45,507 bases of DNA, taken from the NCBI GenBank assembly GCA_012961035.1, contig DUAC01000019.1, forward strand, positions 1 to 45,507, in the 5' to 3' direction. The translations under genes and the position numbers were made by a program. Position 1 is the stretch's first letter; each line of letters opens with the position of its first letter. Origin of the DNA: Acidimicrobiia bacterium. GTDB lineage: Bacteria > Actinomycetota > Acidimicrobiia > Acidimicrobiales > MedAcidi-G1. Below the pieces are notes generated by a model. That model was given only the letters and a program-made list of their open reading frames with translations, was not told the DNA's origin and ran no database searches. Below are positions 39,405 through 45,507 of this stretch, one piece after another.

Positions 39405-41059
39405 GCGGCGCAGCGACCGTTGATGCCGGTGTCCGGACCCTGGTGGTCCGGTGTCCCGACTGGCCGTTGACGGCCCTGGGGGTCGGGCCGCTGCAGCCTG
39501 CGCTGGTACTGGCCTCCGGTCGGGTGGTGGCAACCACGCCAGCCGCCCGGGAGGCCGGGGTGGCCCGGGGACAACGGTTGCGGGAAGCCCAGTTCCGGTG
39601 TCCGGAGGTCCGGGTGCTGGAGCGTGACGATTCCCGGGAGGCCCGCCGGTTCGAGGTCGTGGCGGCAGCCCTCGAAGACGTCACCCCGTGGCTGGAGGCG
39701 TGGCGTCCGGGGTCGTGCGCCTTCGGGGTGAGGGGCCCGGTCCGCCTCTCCGGTGGTGAGGTGAACCTCGTGGGTAGGACCGCCCGGCTGGTGGTAGCTG
39801 CCCTGGACGACCTGGTGGGATCGTCGGCCGGACATCCGGGGTGCGGGATCGGCGTGGCCGATGGGAGGTTCGCCGCCGGCCTGGCTGCCGGGGCGGCCGA
39901 TGCCTCGGTCGTGGACGGGGGCGGGGCGGTGGTGGTTCCGCCGGGTGGGGTACCAGCCTTCCTGGCCCCGCTGCCGGTCGCGGTGCTGGGGCGTCCGGCG
40001 CTGGTGGACGTCCTGGTTCGCCTGGGGCTGGACACCCTGGGTGCGTTCGCGGCCCTGCCCGCCGCCGACGTCGTCGCCCGCTTCGGGGCCGAGGGACGCG
40101 ACGCCCACCGCCTGGCATCCGGGATGGATGGGCGGCCACCTGACCCGAGACCGGTACCGCCGGACCTGGAGGTGTCCGTGGCCTTCGATCCGCCGGTGGA
40201 GCGCGTCGACCAGGTGGCGTTCGCCGCCCGGTCTCTGTCCGAGGCCCTCCATGGCCGGCTCTCGGATAGCGGCCTGGCCTGCACCCTGGTGCTGATAGAG
40301 GCTGAGACGGAGCACGGGGAGAGGCTGGCCCGGCGATGGCGGGACGAGGGCGTGCTGGGCCCGGGGGCGGTGGCCGACCGGGTGCGATGGCAGTTGGAGG
40401 GGTGGCTCCACGGGCCACCGGCGACCCGGCCCACGTCGGGGATCACCAGGCTTGTCCTGGTCCCTGACGAGGTGGTGCCGGCCACCGGCCGCCAGCAGGG
40501 GTTCTGGGGTGGGGCGTCGGCGGCCGACGAGCGGGCGGCCCGGGCCTGTACCCGGGTGGAGGGCCTGGTGGGGCCCGGCTCGGTGCGGGTGCCGGAGTGG
40601 CGGGGTGGCCGGGATCCGGGGGAGTGCCTGGCCCTGGTGCCGTTCGTCCGTAGGGATGGCGACGGGCCCGGCCACCCGTCCCGGGTGGTGGCGGCAGGGG
40701 CCGATGGGCCACCGTGGCCGGGGGCCCTGCCCGGCCCCCTTCCAGCAGCGGTCCACGTGGATCCGGCCACCGTGGAGGTCCGCGACGCAGCCGGTCGAAT
40801 GGTGGCGGTCGACGGGCGGGGAGTGCTGTCGGCACCACCGCACCTGCTGCTGTCGCCTCCCGCACCGGGCGGGTCGGCGGCCACGGGGGCGGGGGACCGG
40901 GTGGTGGCATGGGCAGGTCCGTGGCCGCTGGACGAGCGATGGTGGGATCCGAGGCGCCGGAGGCGCAGCGCACGCCTCCAGGTGGTGGCGGCCGACGGGA
41001 CCGCCCGCCTGGTGGTGCTGGAGGGTGGCGTGTGGAGGGTCGCCGCCACCTACGACTGA
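39401..41059 (+). CDS. imuB: ImuB, non-catalytic Y-family polymerase homologue
   Basis: This 552-aa protein starts with VRTLVVRCPDWPLTALGVG, the typical ImuB opening where the catalytic Asp residues of Y-family polymerases are replaced. It continues with a palm/fingers-like region (AAREAGVARGQRLREAQFRC), thumb-like DTLGAFAALPAADVVARFGA, a little-finger part and a C-terminal tail ending VWRVAATYD as in other ImuB proteins. ImuB binds the beta clamp and recruits ImuA' and DnaE2, giving damage-induced mutagenesis. The GTG at 39401 overlaps the imuA' stop. dnaE2 is not downstream here. Confidence 0.9.
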   Translation: MSGAATVDAGVRTLVVRCPDWPLTALGVGPLQPALVLASGRVVATTPAAREAGVARGQRLREAQFRCPEVRVLERDDSREARRFEVVAAALEDVTPWLEAWRPGSCAFGVRGPVRLSGGEVNLVGRTARLVVAALDDLVGSSAGHPGCGIGVADGRFAAGLAAGAADASVVDGGGAVVVPPGGVPAFLAPLPVAVLGRPALVDVLVRLGLDTLGAFAALPAADVVARFGAEGRDAHRLASGMDGRPPDPRPVPPDLEVSVAFDPPVERVDQVAFAARSLSEALHGRLSDSGLACTLVLIEAETEHGERLARRWRDEGVLGPGAVADRVRWQLEGWLHGPPATRPTSGITRLVLVPDEVVPATGRQQGFWGGASAADERAARACTRVEGLVGPGSVRVPEWRGGRDPGECLALVPFVRRDGDGPGHPSRVVAAGADGPPWPGALPGPLPAAVHVDPATVEVRDAAGRMVAVDGRGVLSAPPHLLLSPPAPGGSAATGAGDRVVAWAGPWPLDERWWDPRRRRRSARLQVVAADGTARLVVLEGGVWRVAATYD

Positions 41060-41109
41060 GCCCTGCGACCGCACCCCGGCCGACCGGTGACCGGGCCGGA
41101 TCCGCGGGG

Positions 41110-41115
41110 TAGGTT
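41110..41115 (+). promoter_or_regulatory. -10 element for phosphoribosyltransferase gene
   Basis: TAGGTT predicts transcription starting near 41122, so the mRNA leader of about 50 nt would contain the whole 24-bp palindrome at 41127-41150. Confidence 0.4.
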
Positions 41116-41126
41116 TCCCGGCCACA

Positions 41127-41150
41127 GCGACGCCCGGGCCCGGGCGTCGC
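41127..41150. repeat. 24-bp perfect GC-only-core palindrome in the leader
   Basis: The palindrome runs GCGACG, then CCCGGGCCCGGG, then CGTCGC with no mismatch. It is positioned between imuB and the phosphoribosyltransferase gene, 22 nt before the preferred GTG start. It can fold into a very stable hairpin or act as a protein-binding site. Confidence 0.7.
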
Positions 41151-41172
41151 CAGGCACATGATGGGAGCAGCG

Positions 41173-41676
41173 GTGGCCGAGCGGGAGGAGATGGACTGGA
41201 CCGGCTACGGGACGGCGGTCCGTCAGCTGGCGAGGATGGTCGCCGAGGATGGCTACCGGCCCCACATGATCCTGTGCATCGCCCGTGGCGGGCTCTTCGT
41301 GGCCGGTTCGCTGGGCTACGCCCTGGCGGTCAAGAACCTCTATGTGATGAACGTCGAGTACTACACCGGCGTGGACGAGCGGTTGGACATCCCGGTGATC
41401 CTCCCGCCCTACGTGGACTGGGTGGACCTCGGGGACAAGCGGATCCTCATCGTCGACGACGTAGCCGACACCGGCCACACCCTGGCCCTGGTGCGCGAGA
41501 CGGCGTTGGCCCAGGTGGCCGAGGTGCGTTCCGCCGTGCTGTACCAGAAGCCGCAGTCGACGGTCGACTGCGAGTACGTCTGGCGCCATACCGACAGGTG
41601 GATCAACTTCCCGTGGTCCACAGAGCCGCCGGTGGTGGACCTCTCGTCGGCCGGTACCGCTGTACTCGACGCCTGA
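41173..41676 (+). CDS. Phosphoribosyltransferase (xanthine/guanine type)
   Basis: This 167-aa type I phosphoribosyltransferase has the PRPP-binding motif RILIVDDVADTGHTLALV and the N-terminal loop MILCIARGGLFVAGSLGYAL, which fit purine PRTases of the Gpt/hypoxanthine kind. SAVLYQKPQSTVDCEYVW and a final WINFPWS follow, as in xanthine-guanine enzymes. It would salvage a purine base to its nucleotide. The GTG at 41173 is preferred because GGGAG lies 5 nt upstream; ATGs at 41158 and 41161 are in frame. The leader carries a strong palindrome. A possible molybdenum hydroxylase operon at the window end could also relate to purines. Confidence 0.9.
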   Translation: MAEREEMDWTGYGTAVRQLARMVAEDGYRPHMILCIARGGLFVAGSLGYALAVKNLYVMNVEYYTGVDERLDIPVILPPYVDWVDLGDKRILIVDDVADTGHTLALVRETALAQVAEVRSAVLYQKPQSTVDCEYVWRHTDRWINFPWSTEPPVVDLSSAGTAVLDA

Positions 41677-41707
41677 GGCGAGCGGGCTATTCCCGTTCAG
41701 ACCCCGT

Positions 41708-41722
41708 ATCTGATAATCTGAT
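41708..41722 (+). promoter_or_regulatory. Toxin-antitoxin promoter with ATCTGAT direct repeats
   Basis: ATCTGAT occurs twice, 8 nt apart. The contained TAATCT (41714-41719) lies 7 nt before the antitoxin ATG, predicting a leaderless mRNA. The repeats are a candidate autoregulatory site for the antitoxin. Confidence 0.45.
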
Positions 41723-41726
41723 TCCC

Positions 41727-41969
41727 ATGTCGGAGATTTCAGCCACCGAGGCCTCCCGGAATTTCGCTGACCTCCTGGACGCAGTCGAGCACAGGGACGA
41801 GACCTTCACGATTACCCGTCGCGGTCATGTCATCGCCCAACTGGGAGCGCCACCACGACCCAACGGTGCGGCGGTGCGACGCCTGCTCGCCGAGGGGCCT
41901 CCCGACCACTACTGGGTGTCAGAGTTGCGTTCCCTCCGGGAGTTCATCGGCTACGAGGGCGATTCGTGA
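41727..41969 (+). CDS. Phd/YefM-type antitoxin
   Basis: This 80-aa protein has the Phd/YefM N-terminal DNA-binding fold (EISATEASRNFADLLDAVEH, then FTITRRGHVIAQLGAP) and a C-terminal part (LLAEGPPDHYWVSELRSLRE) that would wrap and inhibit the toxin. It overlaps the VapC toxin gene by GTGA. Antitoxins of this type repress their own promoter together with the toxin. Confidence 0.9.
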   Translation: MSEISATEASRNFADLLDAVEHRDETFTITRRGHVIAQLGAPPRPNGAAVRRLLAEGPPDHYWVSELRSLREFIGYEGDS

Positions 41970-42376
41970 CCCGGTTGCTCCTCGACACGACGTTCCTGGT
42001 TGACCTGGAACGTGGCGGTGTGGAACTCCATGAAGCGATCCTCGACGAGGACGACGTAGCCATTCCTGCTGTGGCTGTCGCCGAGTTGGAGACCGGCGTC
42101 CACCTAGCCTCCGAGCACCGGCGGGCCCAGCGACAGGCGTTCGTGGACCGGATTGTCGAAAGCGTCGAGGTCGTTCCCTATGACCTGGAGGTGGCCAGGG
42201 AGCACGGTCGCCTGATCGCCCACACCCGACGGTCGGGTCGACGAAGGGGACACCACGACCTGATGGTCGCGGCGACCGCTGCGGCGTCGGATCGTGTGGT
42301 CGTGTCGGCCGATCAGGGGGCGTTCGAGGACCTCCCGGGGGTGGCCTTTCTGGGGTCCTCCCTGCCCGGCTCCTGA
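41966..42376 (+). CDS. vapC: VapC-type PIN-domain toxin ribonuclease
   Basis: This 136-aa PIN-domain protein contains the acidic active-site residues in RLLLDTTFLVDLERG, in AVAELETGV, in GHHDLMVAATAA and in VVSADQGAFEDLPGV, so all four conserved positions are present and the toxin should be active. PIN toxins cleave tRNA or other RNA. GTG at 41966 overlaps the antitoxin stop, so synthesis is coupled. The gene ends 7 bp from the convergent amidase gene. Confidence 0.92.
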   Translation: MTRLLLDTTFLVDLERGGVELHEAILDEDDVAIPAVAVAELETGVHLASEHRRAQRQAFVDRIVESVEVVPYDLEVAREHGRLIAHTRRSGRRRGHHDLMVAATAAASDRVVVSADQGAFEDLPGVAFLGSSLPGS

Positions 42377-42383
42377 CCTCGCC

Positions 42384-43862
42384 TCAGGCGTGGATGGGCG
42401 CCCTGTCCTCAGACCAGCGCACCTCGGCCTCGAGTTGCGCTCCGGCAGCGATGAGCAGGTCCTCACGGCCATAGGCGGCGACCAGCTGCACCCCGACGGG
42501 TAGCCCGTTCGACGAGCCGAGCGGCAGCGAGATGGCAGGCTGGCCCGAGGTGTTGAACGGAGCGGTGAACACCGAGTAGGGGATGGATCCCCTCGAGCCG
42601 CGCACCGGGTCGTCGGCGGTCGGGGTGAGCTGGCCCAGACGGGGCGGCGGAGCGGCCGTGGTCGGGGTGAGCAGCAGGTCGAAGTCCTCCCACCAGGTTG
42701 CCAGCGCCCTGCGCCAGGTGCCCATGACGGCCTGTGCCCTGGCGTAGTCCGGTGCGGCGATCCCGCGGCCGCGCTCGGCCAGGAACCAGGTGCCGGGTTC
42801 CACGTCGTCTTCCGTGATCGTGCGTCCCAGCCTGGCGCCCAGGGTCTCGATGCTCACGACGGCTCCCACGCCCCAGTTCAGGTTGAAGGCCCAGACGAGC
42901 TCCTTCAGCTCCCCGATCTGAGCGAACGCCTCGGGACGTGACTCGGTCACGTCGTGGCCCATGTCGGCCAGCAGGTCGGCTGTCCGACGGGTGGCCGCCT
43001 CGCAGTCCGCATGCGTGGGGACCCGGTGGTTGTCCGGCATGAGGCCTATGCGCAGTCGGCCCGGATCGGTGCCGACCCGGTCGGCGTAGGGGCGTCCGTG
43101 GTCGGGGGCCACCACGCCGTCGCCGGGGAAGGGGATGGCGCATGCATCCAGGATGGCAGCGGTGTCGCGCATCGTGTGGGTCACGACGTGCTGGCAGGAG
43201 AAGCTCCACTCCTCCTTCGGGCCCTGGGAGATCCGACCCCTGGATGGCTTCAGGCCGACCAGCCCGCACATGGCGGCCGGGATGCGGATGGAACCGCCGC
43301 CGTCGCTGGCGTTGGCGGCCGGGACCATGCCCGAGGCAACCGCGGCGGCGGCTCCGCCGGAGGAACCGCCGGGGCTGTGGTCGGGGTTCCAGGGGTTGTG
43401 CGTGGGCCCGTAGGCGTGGGGCTCGGTGGTGGCGACGAGGCCCAGCTCCGGCGTGTTGGTGCGACCCACGTTGATGAAGCCCGCCTGCTTGTAGCGGATG
43501 ACGAGGTTCGAGTCGGCGTCCGCGGTGAACCCGGCGTCCTTCAGGGCCTGCATCCCGCCGTGCTGGGGCTGGCCGGCCTCCTCGGCCCAGAGGTCCTTGA
43601 TGAGCATCGGAACGCCTCGGAACGGCCCGTCGGGTAGGTCGTCGGAGGCCGCCAGCTCCAGGGCCTGTTCGAACTGGCGGTGGATGACCGCGTTCAGGTC
43701 TCCGTCGAGGCGCTGGATGCGGTCGATCGTGGCCTGCACGGCCTCGACCGCAGAGAGGTCTCCGGAGCGGATCATGGTGGCCAGCCCGACGGCGTCCACC
43801 CGAGCCAGGTCGTCATCGTGGTGGGTGGTGCGTTGGTCGTCAGGCTGGGTGGTGTCATCCAT
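42384..43862 (-). CDS. Amidase signature family enzyme
   Basis: This 492-aa protein has the Ser-cisSer-Lys triad: Lys in VPMLIKDL, cis-Ser in SPGGSSGGAAAAVASG and the nucleophile region ASDGGGSIRIPA. It ends with FNTSGQPAISLPLG and LPVGVQLVA, as in typical amidases of about 480-500 aa. It would hydrolyse amides or aryl esters; GatA activity is unlikely because gatB and gatC are absent. The ATG at 43862 lies 8 nt after a minus-strand TACGGT (43871-43876). It is followed upstream by the YheO-type regulator gene in the same direction. Confidence 0.9.
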   Translation of the reverse strand: MDDTTQPDDQRTTHHDDDLARVDAVGLATMIRSGDLSAVEAVQATIDRIQRLDGDLNAVIHRQFEQALELAASDDLPDGPFRGVPMLIKDLWAEEAGQPQHGGMQALKDAGFTADADSNLVIRYKQAGFINVGRTNTPELGLVATTEPHAYGPTHNPWNPDHSPGGSSGGAAAAVASGMVPAANASDGGGSIRIPAAMCGLVGLKPSRGRISQGPKEEWSFSCQHVVTHTMRDTAAILDACAIPFPGDGVVAPDHGRPYADRVGTDPGRLRIGLMPDNHRVPTHADCEAATRRTADLLADMGHDVTESRPEAFAQIGELKELVWAFNLNWGVGAVVSIETLGARLGRTITEDDVEPGTWFLAERGRGIAAPDYARAQAVMGTWRRALATWWEDFDLLLTPTTAAPPPRLGQLTPTADDPVRGSRGSIPYSVFTAPFNTSGQPAISLPLGSSNGLPVGVQLVAAYGREDLLIAAGAQLEAEVRWSEDRAPIHA

Positions 43863-43870
43863 GCTGCTGG

Positions 43871-43876
43871 ACCGTA
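43871..43876 (-). promoter_or_regulatory. -10 element for amidase gene
   Basis: On the minus strand TACGGT is followed by 8 nt and the ATG at 43862, another near-leaderless arrangement. Confidence 0.35.
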
Positions 43877-43942
43877 CCGGTGGCCGCCATGGCGGTTCGG
43901 GTCGGGAGAGGCGACCGGGGCCGAAGTCCCGACCGGTGGCGC

Positions 43943-44311
43943 CTAGCCGTCGGCTTCGGCGCGCTCCAGGTAGTTGTAGACGGTGAAGCGGCTCACCCCG
44001 AGGGCCTCTGCCACGTCCTCGACAGACTTCCGGAGCGTGAAGGCCCCCCATTCGTTCAGCAGCGCTACCGCCACCTGCTTCTGGGACCGGTCCATCTCGG
44101 CACACGGCAGCCCGATCTCGTGCTCGGCGGCCGTCAGCAGGGTGACCAGGGCACGGTGCAGGTCGGGTCGTCGCAGGCCGCCGACCACCTCGCCCTCCCA
44201 GACCAGCGGCAGGTCCGACTCGGCCAGTTCCCCGGCAGTGAGGATAGTGCAGCCGATGGCATCGGCTATCGGCTGGATCGCCTCTAGCAGGGGATGCATG
44301 GGCCGGATCAC
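43943..44311 (-). CDS. YheO/DauR-type HTH transcriptional regulator, short form
   Basis: This 122-aa protein carries the C-terminal DNA-binding helix-turn-helix of the YheO/DauR family: LLNEWGAFTLRKSVEDVAEA and LGVSRFTVYNYLERAEADG. The N-terminal part (about 1-60) is much shorter than the PAS-like sensor of full-length members (about 240 aa), so it is either a reduced form or a partial sensor. The GTG at 44311 is 6 nt after a minus-strand TAGGGT; an ATG at 44299 is also possible. It is divergent from the molybdenum hydroxylase operon and probably controls it through the direct repeats at 44338-44354. Confidence 0.83.
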   Translation of the reverse strand: MIRPMHPLLEAIQPIADAIGCTILTAGELAESDLPLVWEGEVVGGLRRPDLHRALVTLLTAAEHEIGLPCAEMDRSQKQVAVALLNEWGAFTLRKSVEDVAEALGVSRFTVYNYLERAEADG

Positions 44312-44317
44312 GATGCA

Positions 44318-44323
44318 ACCCTA
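44318..44323 (-). promoter_or_regulatory. Leaderless-type -10 element for the HTH regulator
   Basis: On the minus strand TAGGGT is followed by 6 nt and the GTG at 44311. A -35-like TTGTCA lies 16 nt upstream, inside the direct-repeat region. Confidence 0.5.
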
Positions 44324-44337
44324 GTCAGGTCCGCTAA

Positions 44338-44354
44338 GTTGACAAAATGTTGAC
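44338..44354. promoter_or_regulatory. GTTGAC direct repeats in divergent promoter
   Basis: GTTGAC-AAAAT-GTTGAC places two identical hexamers 11 bp apart, about one helical turn, centred in the 73-bp divergent region. They may be operator half-sites for the adjacent regulator, or -35 elements (TTGACA at 44339-44344). Confidence 0.5.
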
Positions 44355-44384
44355 GCGAGAGCCGAGAGACGGCAGCATTACGAG

Positions 44385-45248
44385 GTGACGGTGACCATTG
44401 CGCGCACGCTGGAGGACGCCTGTGAGGCCCTGGCCGCCGATCCGACCGCGACCGTGCTGGCCGGGGGCACGGATCTCATGGTCCAGGTGAACCGTGGGGA
44501 CCGCAGCATCCACAACGTGGTGGTGATCGACCGGGTCCCCGAGCTTCGGGGGTGGATCCGCGAGGGGGACCTCCTGCGAATCGGCGCCGGGATGACCTAT
44601 GCGGAGATGGCCGATCCCGGGTTCGGCGCCCTCGTGCCGGCCCTTGGACAGGCCGCCCGCACGGTCGGTTCACCGCAGATCCGGGCCACCGGCACCATCG
44701 GCGGAAACCTGGCCACGGCATCGCCGGCCGGCGACATGCTGCCGGTGCTCGTCGCCCTGGATGCCGTGGTCGAACTCCGCTCGTCGAACGGCGTAAGGCA
44801 CCTTCCCCTCGACGAGTTCGTCGTGGGCGTCAAGGCCAACGCCCTCTCCGCCGGTGAGTTGATCGCCGCCGTGAGTGTCCCGATCCTGCACGGCCCCCAG
44901 GAGTTCATGAAGGTAGGGCCACGCAACGCCATGGTCATCTCGGTGGCCTCCCTCGCCCTCGTGGTGGACCCTCCCGGACGGACGGTCCGTGTCGGCCTGG
45001 GATCCGTGGCCCCGGTGCCGTTGCGGGCCACCGAGGCCGAGGTGATGATCGGCGGCCGTATCGACTGGGAGGGCGGACGACCGCCCACGGCTGGCGACGT
45101 GGATCGGTTCGGCCAACTGGTGGCCGATGTGGCCCGCCCAATCGACGACCACCGGGGAACGGCCGCCTACCGCAGGCACGTCGTCGGGGTGATGGCTCGT
45201 CGTGCCCTGGTCAGGGCCTTCGGAATGGCCCGGGAGGATGCGGCGTGA
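44385..45248 (+). CDS. FAD-binding medium subunit of molybdenum hydroxylase
   Basis: This 287-aa protein is the FAD subunit (CoxM/XdhB type) of a xanthine dehydrogenase-family enzyme: TVLAGGTDLMVQVNRGDRSI, RIGAGMTYAEMAD, and the flavin motif ATGTIGGNLATASPAGDMLP, then VRVGLGSVAPVPLRATEAE. It transfers electrons from the Fe-S subunit to an acceptor. It starts with GTG at 44385 and overlaps the Fe-S subunit gene by GTGA. Substrates of the family include purines, CO, nicotinate and other aromatic heterocycles; the large Mo subunit is outside the window, so the substrate cannot be fixed. Confidence 0.92.
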   Translation: MTVTIARTLEDACEALAADPTATVLAGGTDLMVQVNRGDRSIHNVVVIDRVPELRGWIREGDLLRIGAGMTYAEMADPGFGALVPALGQAARTVGSPQIRATGTIGGNLATASPAGDMLPVLVALDAVVELRSSNGVRHLPLDEFVVGVKANALSAGELIAAVSVPILHGPQEFMKVGPRNAMVISVASLALVVDPPGRTVRVGLGSVAPVPLRATEAEVMIGGRIDWEGGRPPTAGDVDRFGQLVADVARPIDDHRGTAAYRRHVVGVMARRALVRAFGMAREDAA

Positions 45249-45507
45249 GCACCGACCCGTACCGCTTCACCGTCAATGGCCGGCCCGTGGAGGTGGTCGA
45301 CGGTCATGCCGGTGAGAGCCTCCTGTTCGTCCTGCGGGAACGCCTGGGCCTCCCCGGATCCAAGAACGCCTGCGAGGAGGGGGAGTGCGGGTCCTGCTCG
45401 GTCCGCCTGGACGGCGACCTGGTCTGCAGCTGCCTGGTGCTTGCTGCCGCGGCTGCCGATCGCCATGTCGTCACCGTGGAGGGTCTGTCGGATGCCGATG
45501 GTGGGGT
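45245..45507 (+). CDS. 2Fe-2S subunit of molybdenum hydroxylase (partial)
   Basis: This gene is cut by the window end after 87 codons. The translated part begins MSTDPYRFTVNGRPVEVVDG and contains the plant-ferredoxin type 2Fe-2S motif ACEEGECGSCSV with a fourth cysteine region DLVCSCLVL, exactly as in CoxS/XdhC small subunits. A second 2Fe-2S domain should follow beyond the window. The GTG overlaps the FAD subunit stop by 4 nt. The Mo-binding large subunit is expected downstream. Confidence 0.93.
   Translation, partial: MSTDPYRFTVNGRPVEVVDGHAGESLLFVLRERLGLPGSKNACEEGECGSCSVRLDGDLVCSCLVLAAAAADRHVVTVEGLSDADGG

Noticed and set aside
38300-41125. Very long open frame on the minus strand opposite imuA'-imuB (about 940 codons)
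   Set aside because: It is antisense to two clearly recognised genes. Its translation is rich in Arg, Pro, Ser and Thr without domains, as expected from GC-rich shadow frames.
42384-44318. Amidase start far upstream, giving about 640 codons
   Set aside because: The extra N-terminal part overlaps the regulator gene and has no homology; the ATG at 43862 precedes the conserved amidase fold and follows a -10-like element.
1-45507. CRISPR arrays, tRNA or rRNA genes, insertion sequences, prophage genes
   Set aside because: No regular repeat-spacer pattern, cloverleaf-type sequence, rRNA stretch, transposase or integrase motif was seen on either strand.

Overview
The window is high-GC DNA from an actinobacterium. 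By gene content it is most likely a free-living, possibly marine, Acidimicrobiia-type lineage; this placement is an inference. Supporting signs are a coenzyme F420 biosynthesis gene (cofC), an ImuA'/ImuB mutasome pair behind a Gram-positive/actinobacterial type LexA box, a mycothiol-dependent DinB-like protein, a PAC2 protein, many GTG starts, and many genes whose start codon lies only 6-8 nt after a TANNNT -10 element (leaderless mRNAs). No rRNA, tRNA, CRISPR array, insertion sequence or phage gene was seen.

Layout. (1) 1-9.05 kb: a visibly less GC-rich block holding a TetR regulator with a palindromic operator and a tightly coupled operon: formylglycine sulfatase, SRPBCC protein, a second sulfatase fused to a DJ-1/PfpI domain, a tandem DUF1330-like protein and a Baeyer-Villiger-type flavin monooxygenase. 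(2) 9.3-16.7 kb: a divergent acyl-CoA module: two acyl-CoA dehydrogenases, two MaoC-like proteins and a CaiB/BaiF CoA-transferase or racemase on the minus strand, facing an HMG-CoA-synthase-like/OB-fold fusion and an SCP2-type thiolase. Two related 15-bp palindromes lie in the shared promoter region. (3) 16.7-24 kb: a DinB-like protein, a PAC2 protein, an MFS transporter, a third sulfatase, an isochorismatase-fold protein without its triad, and a SulP anion transporter without STAS domain. (4) 24-30 kb: Nudix protein, two poorly known proteins, SDR, cytochrome P450, zinc alcohol dehydrogenase and an HD-domain oxygenase/hydrolase. (5) 30-38.6 kb: mostly housekeeping: ABC exporter, cofC, gpsA, an unknown 509-aa protein, rnhB, a small membrane protein, a NifU-N protein, a serine hydrolase and a SpoU-type RNA methyltransferase. 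(6) 38.6-41.1 kb: imuA'-imuB under a 28-bp perfect palindrome containing an SOS box. (7) 41.1 kb to the end: a phosphoribosyltransferase, a Phd/VapC toxin-antitoxin pair, an amidase, a YheO-type regulator and the start of a molybdenum hydroxylase operon.

How the parts may work together. Regions 1-4 read as a catabolic neighbourhood for sulfated, alkyl-branched, ring-containing molecules. Sulfatases would remove sulfate and SulP would move it across the membrane. P450, SDR, alcohol dehydrogenase and BVMO would oxidise rings or side chains. The acyl-CoA module would shorten a CoA-activated side chain. The paired acyl-CoA dehydrogenases, paired MaoC proteins, racemase-like enzyme and thiolase/OB-fold proteins resemble actinobacterial sterol side-chain degradation. 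A sulfated sterol or steroid substrate is therefore a testable guess, not a demonstrated function.

The strongest candidates for something undescribed are the sulfatase-DJ-1 fusion within its coupled operon, the Cys-less HMG-CoA-synthase-like/OB-fold fusion, the triad-less isochorismatase-fold protein, and the leaderless SOS promoter buried in a 28-bp palindrome.
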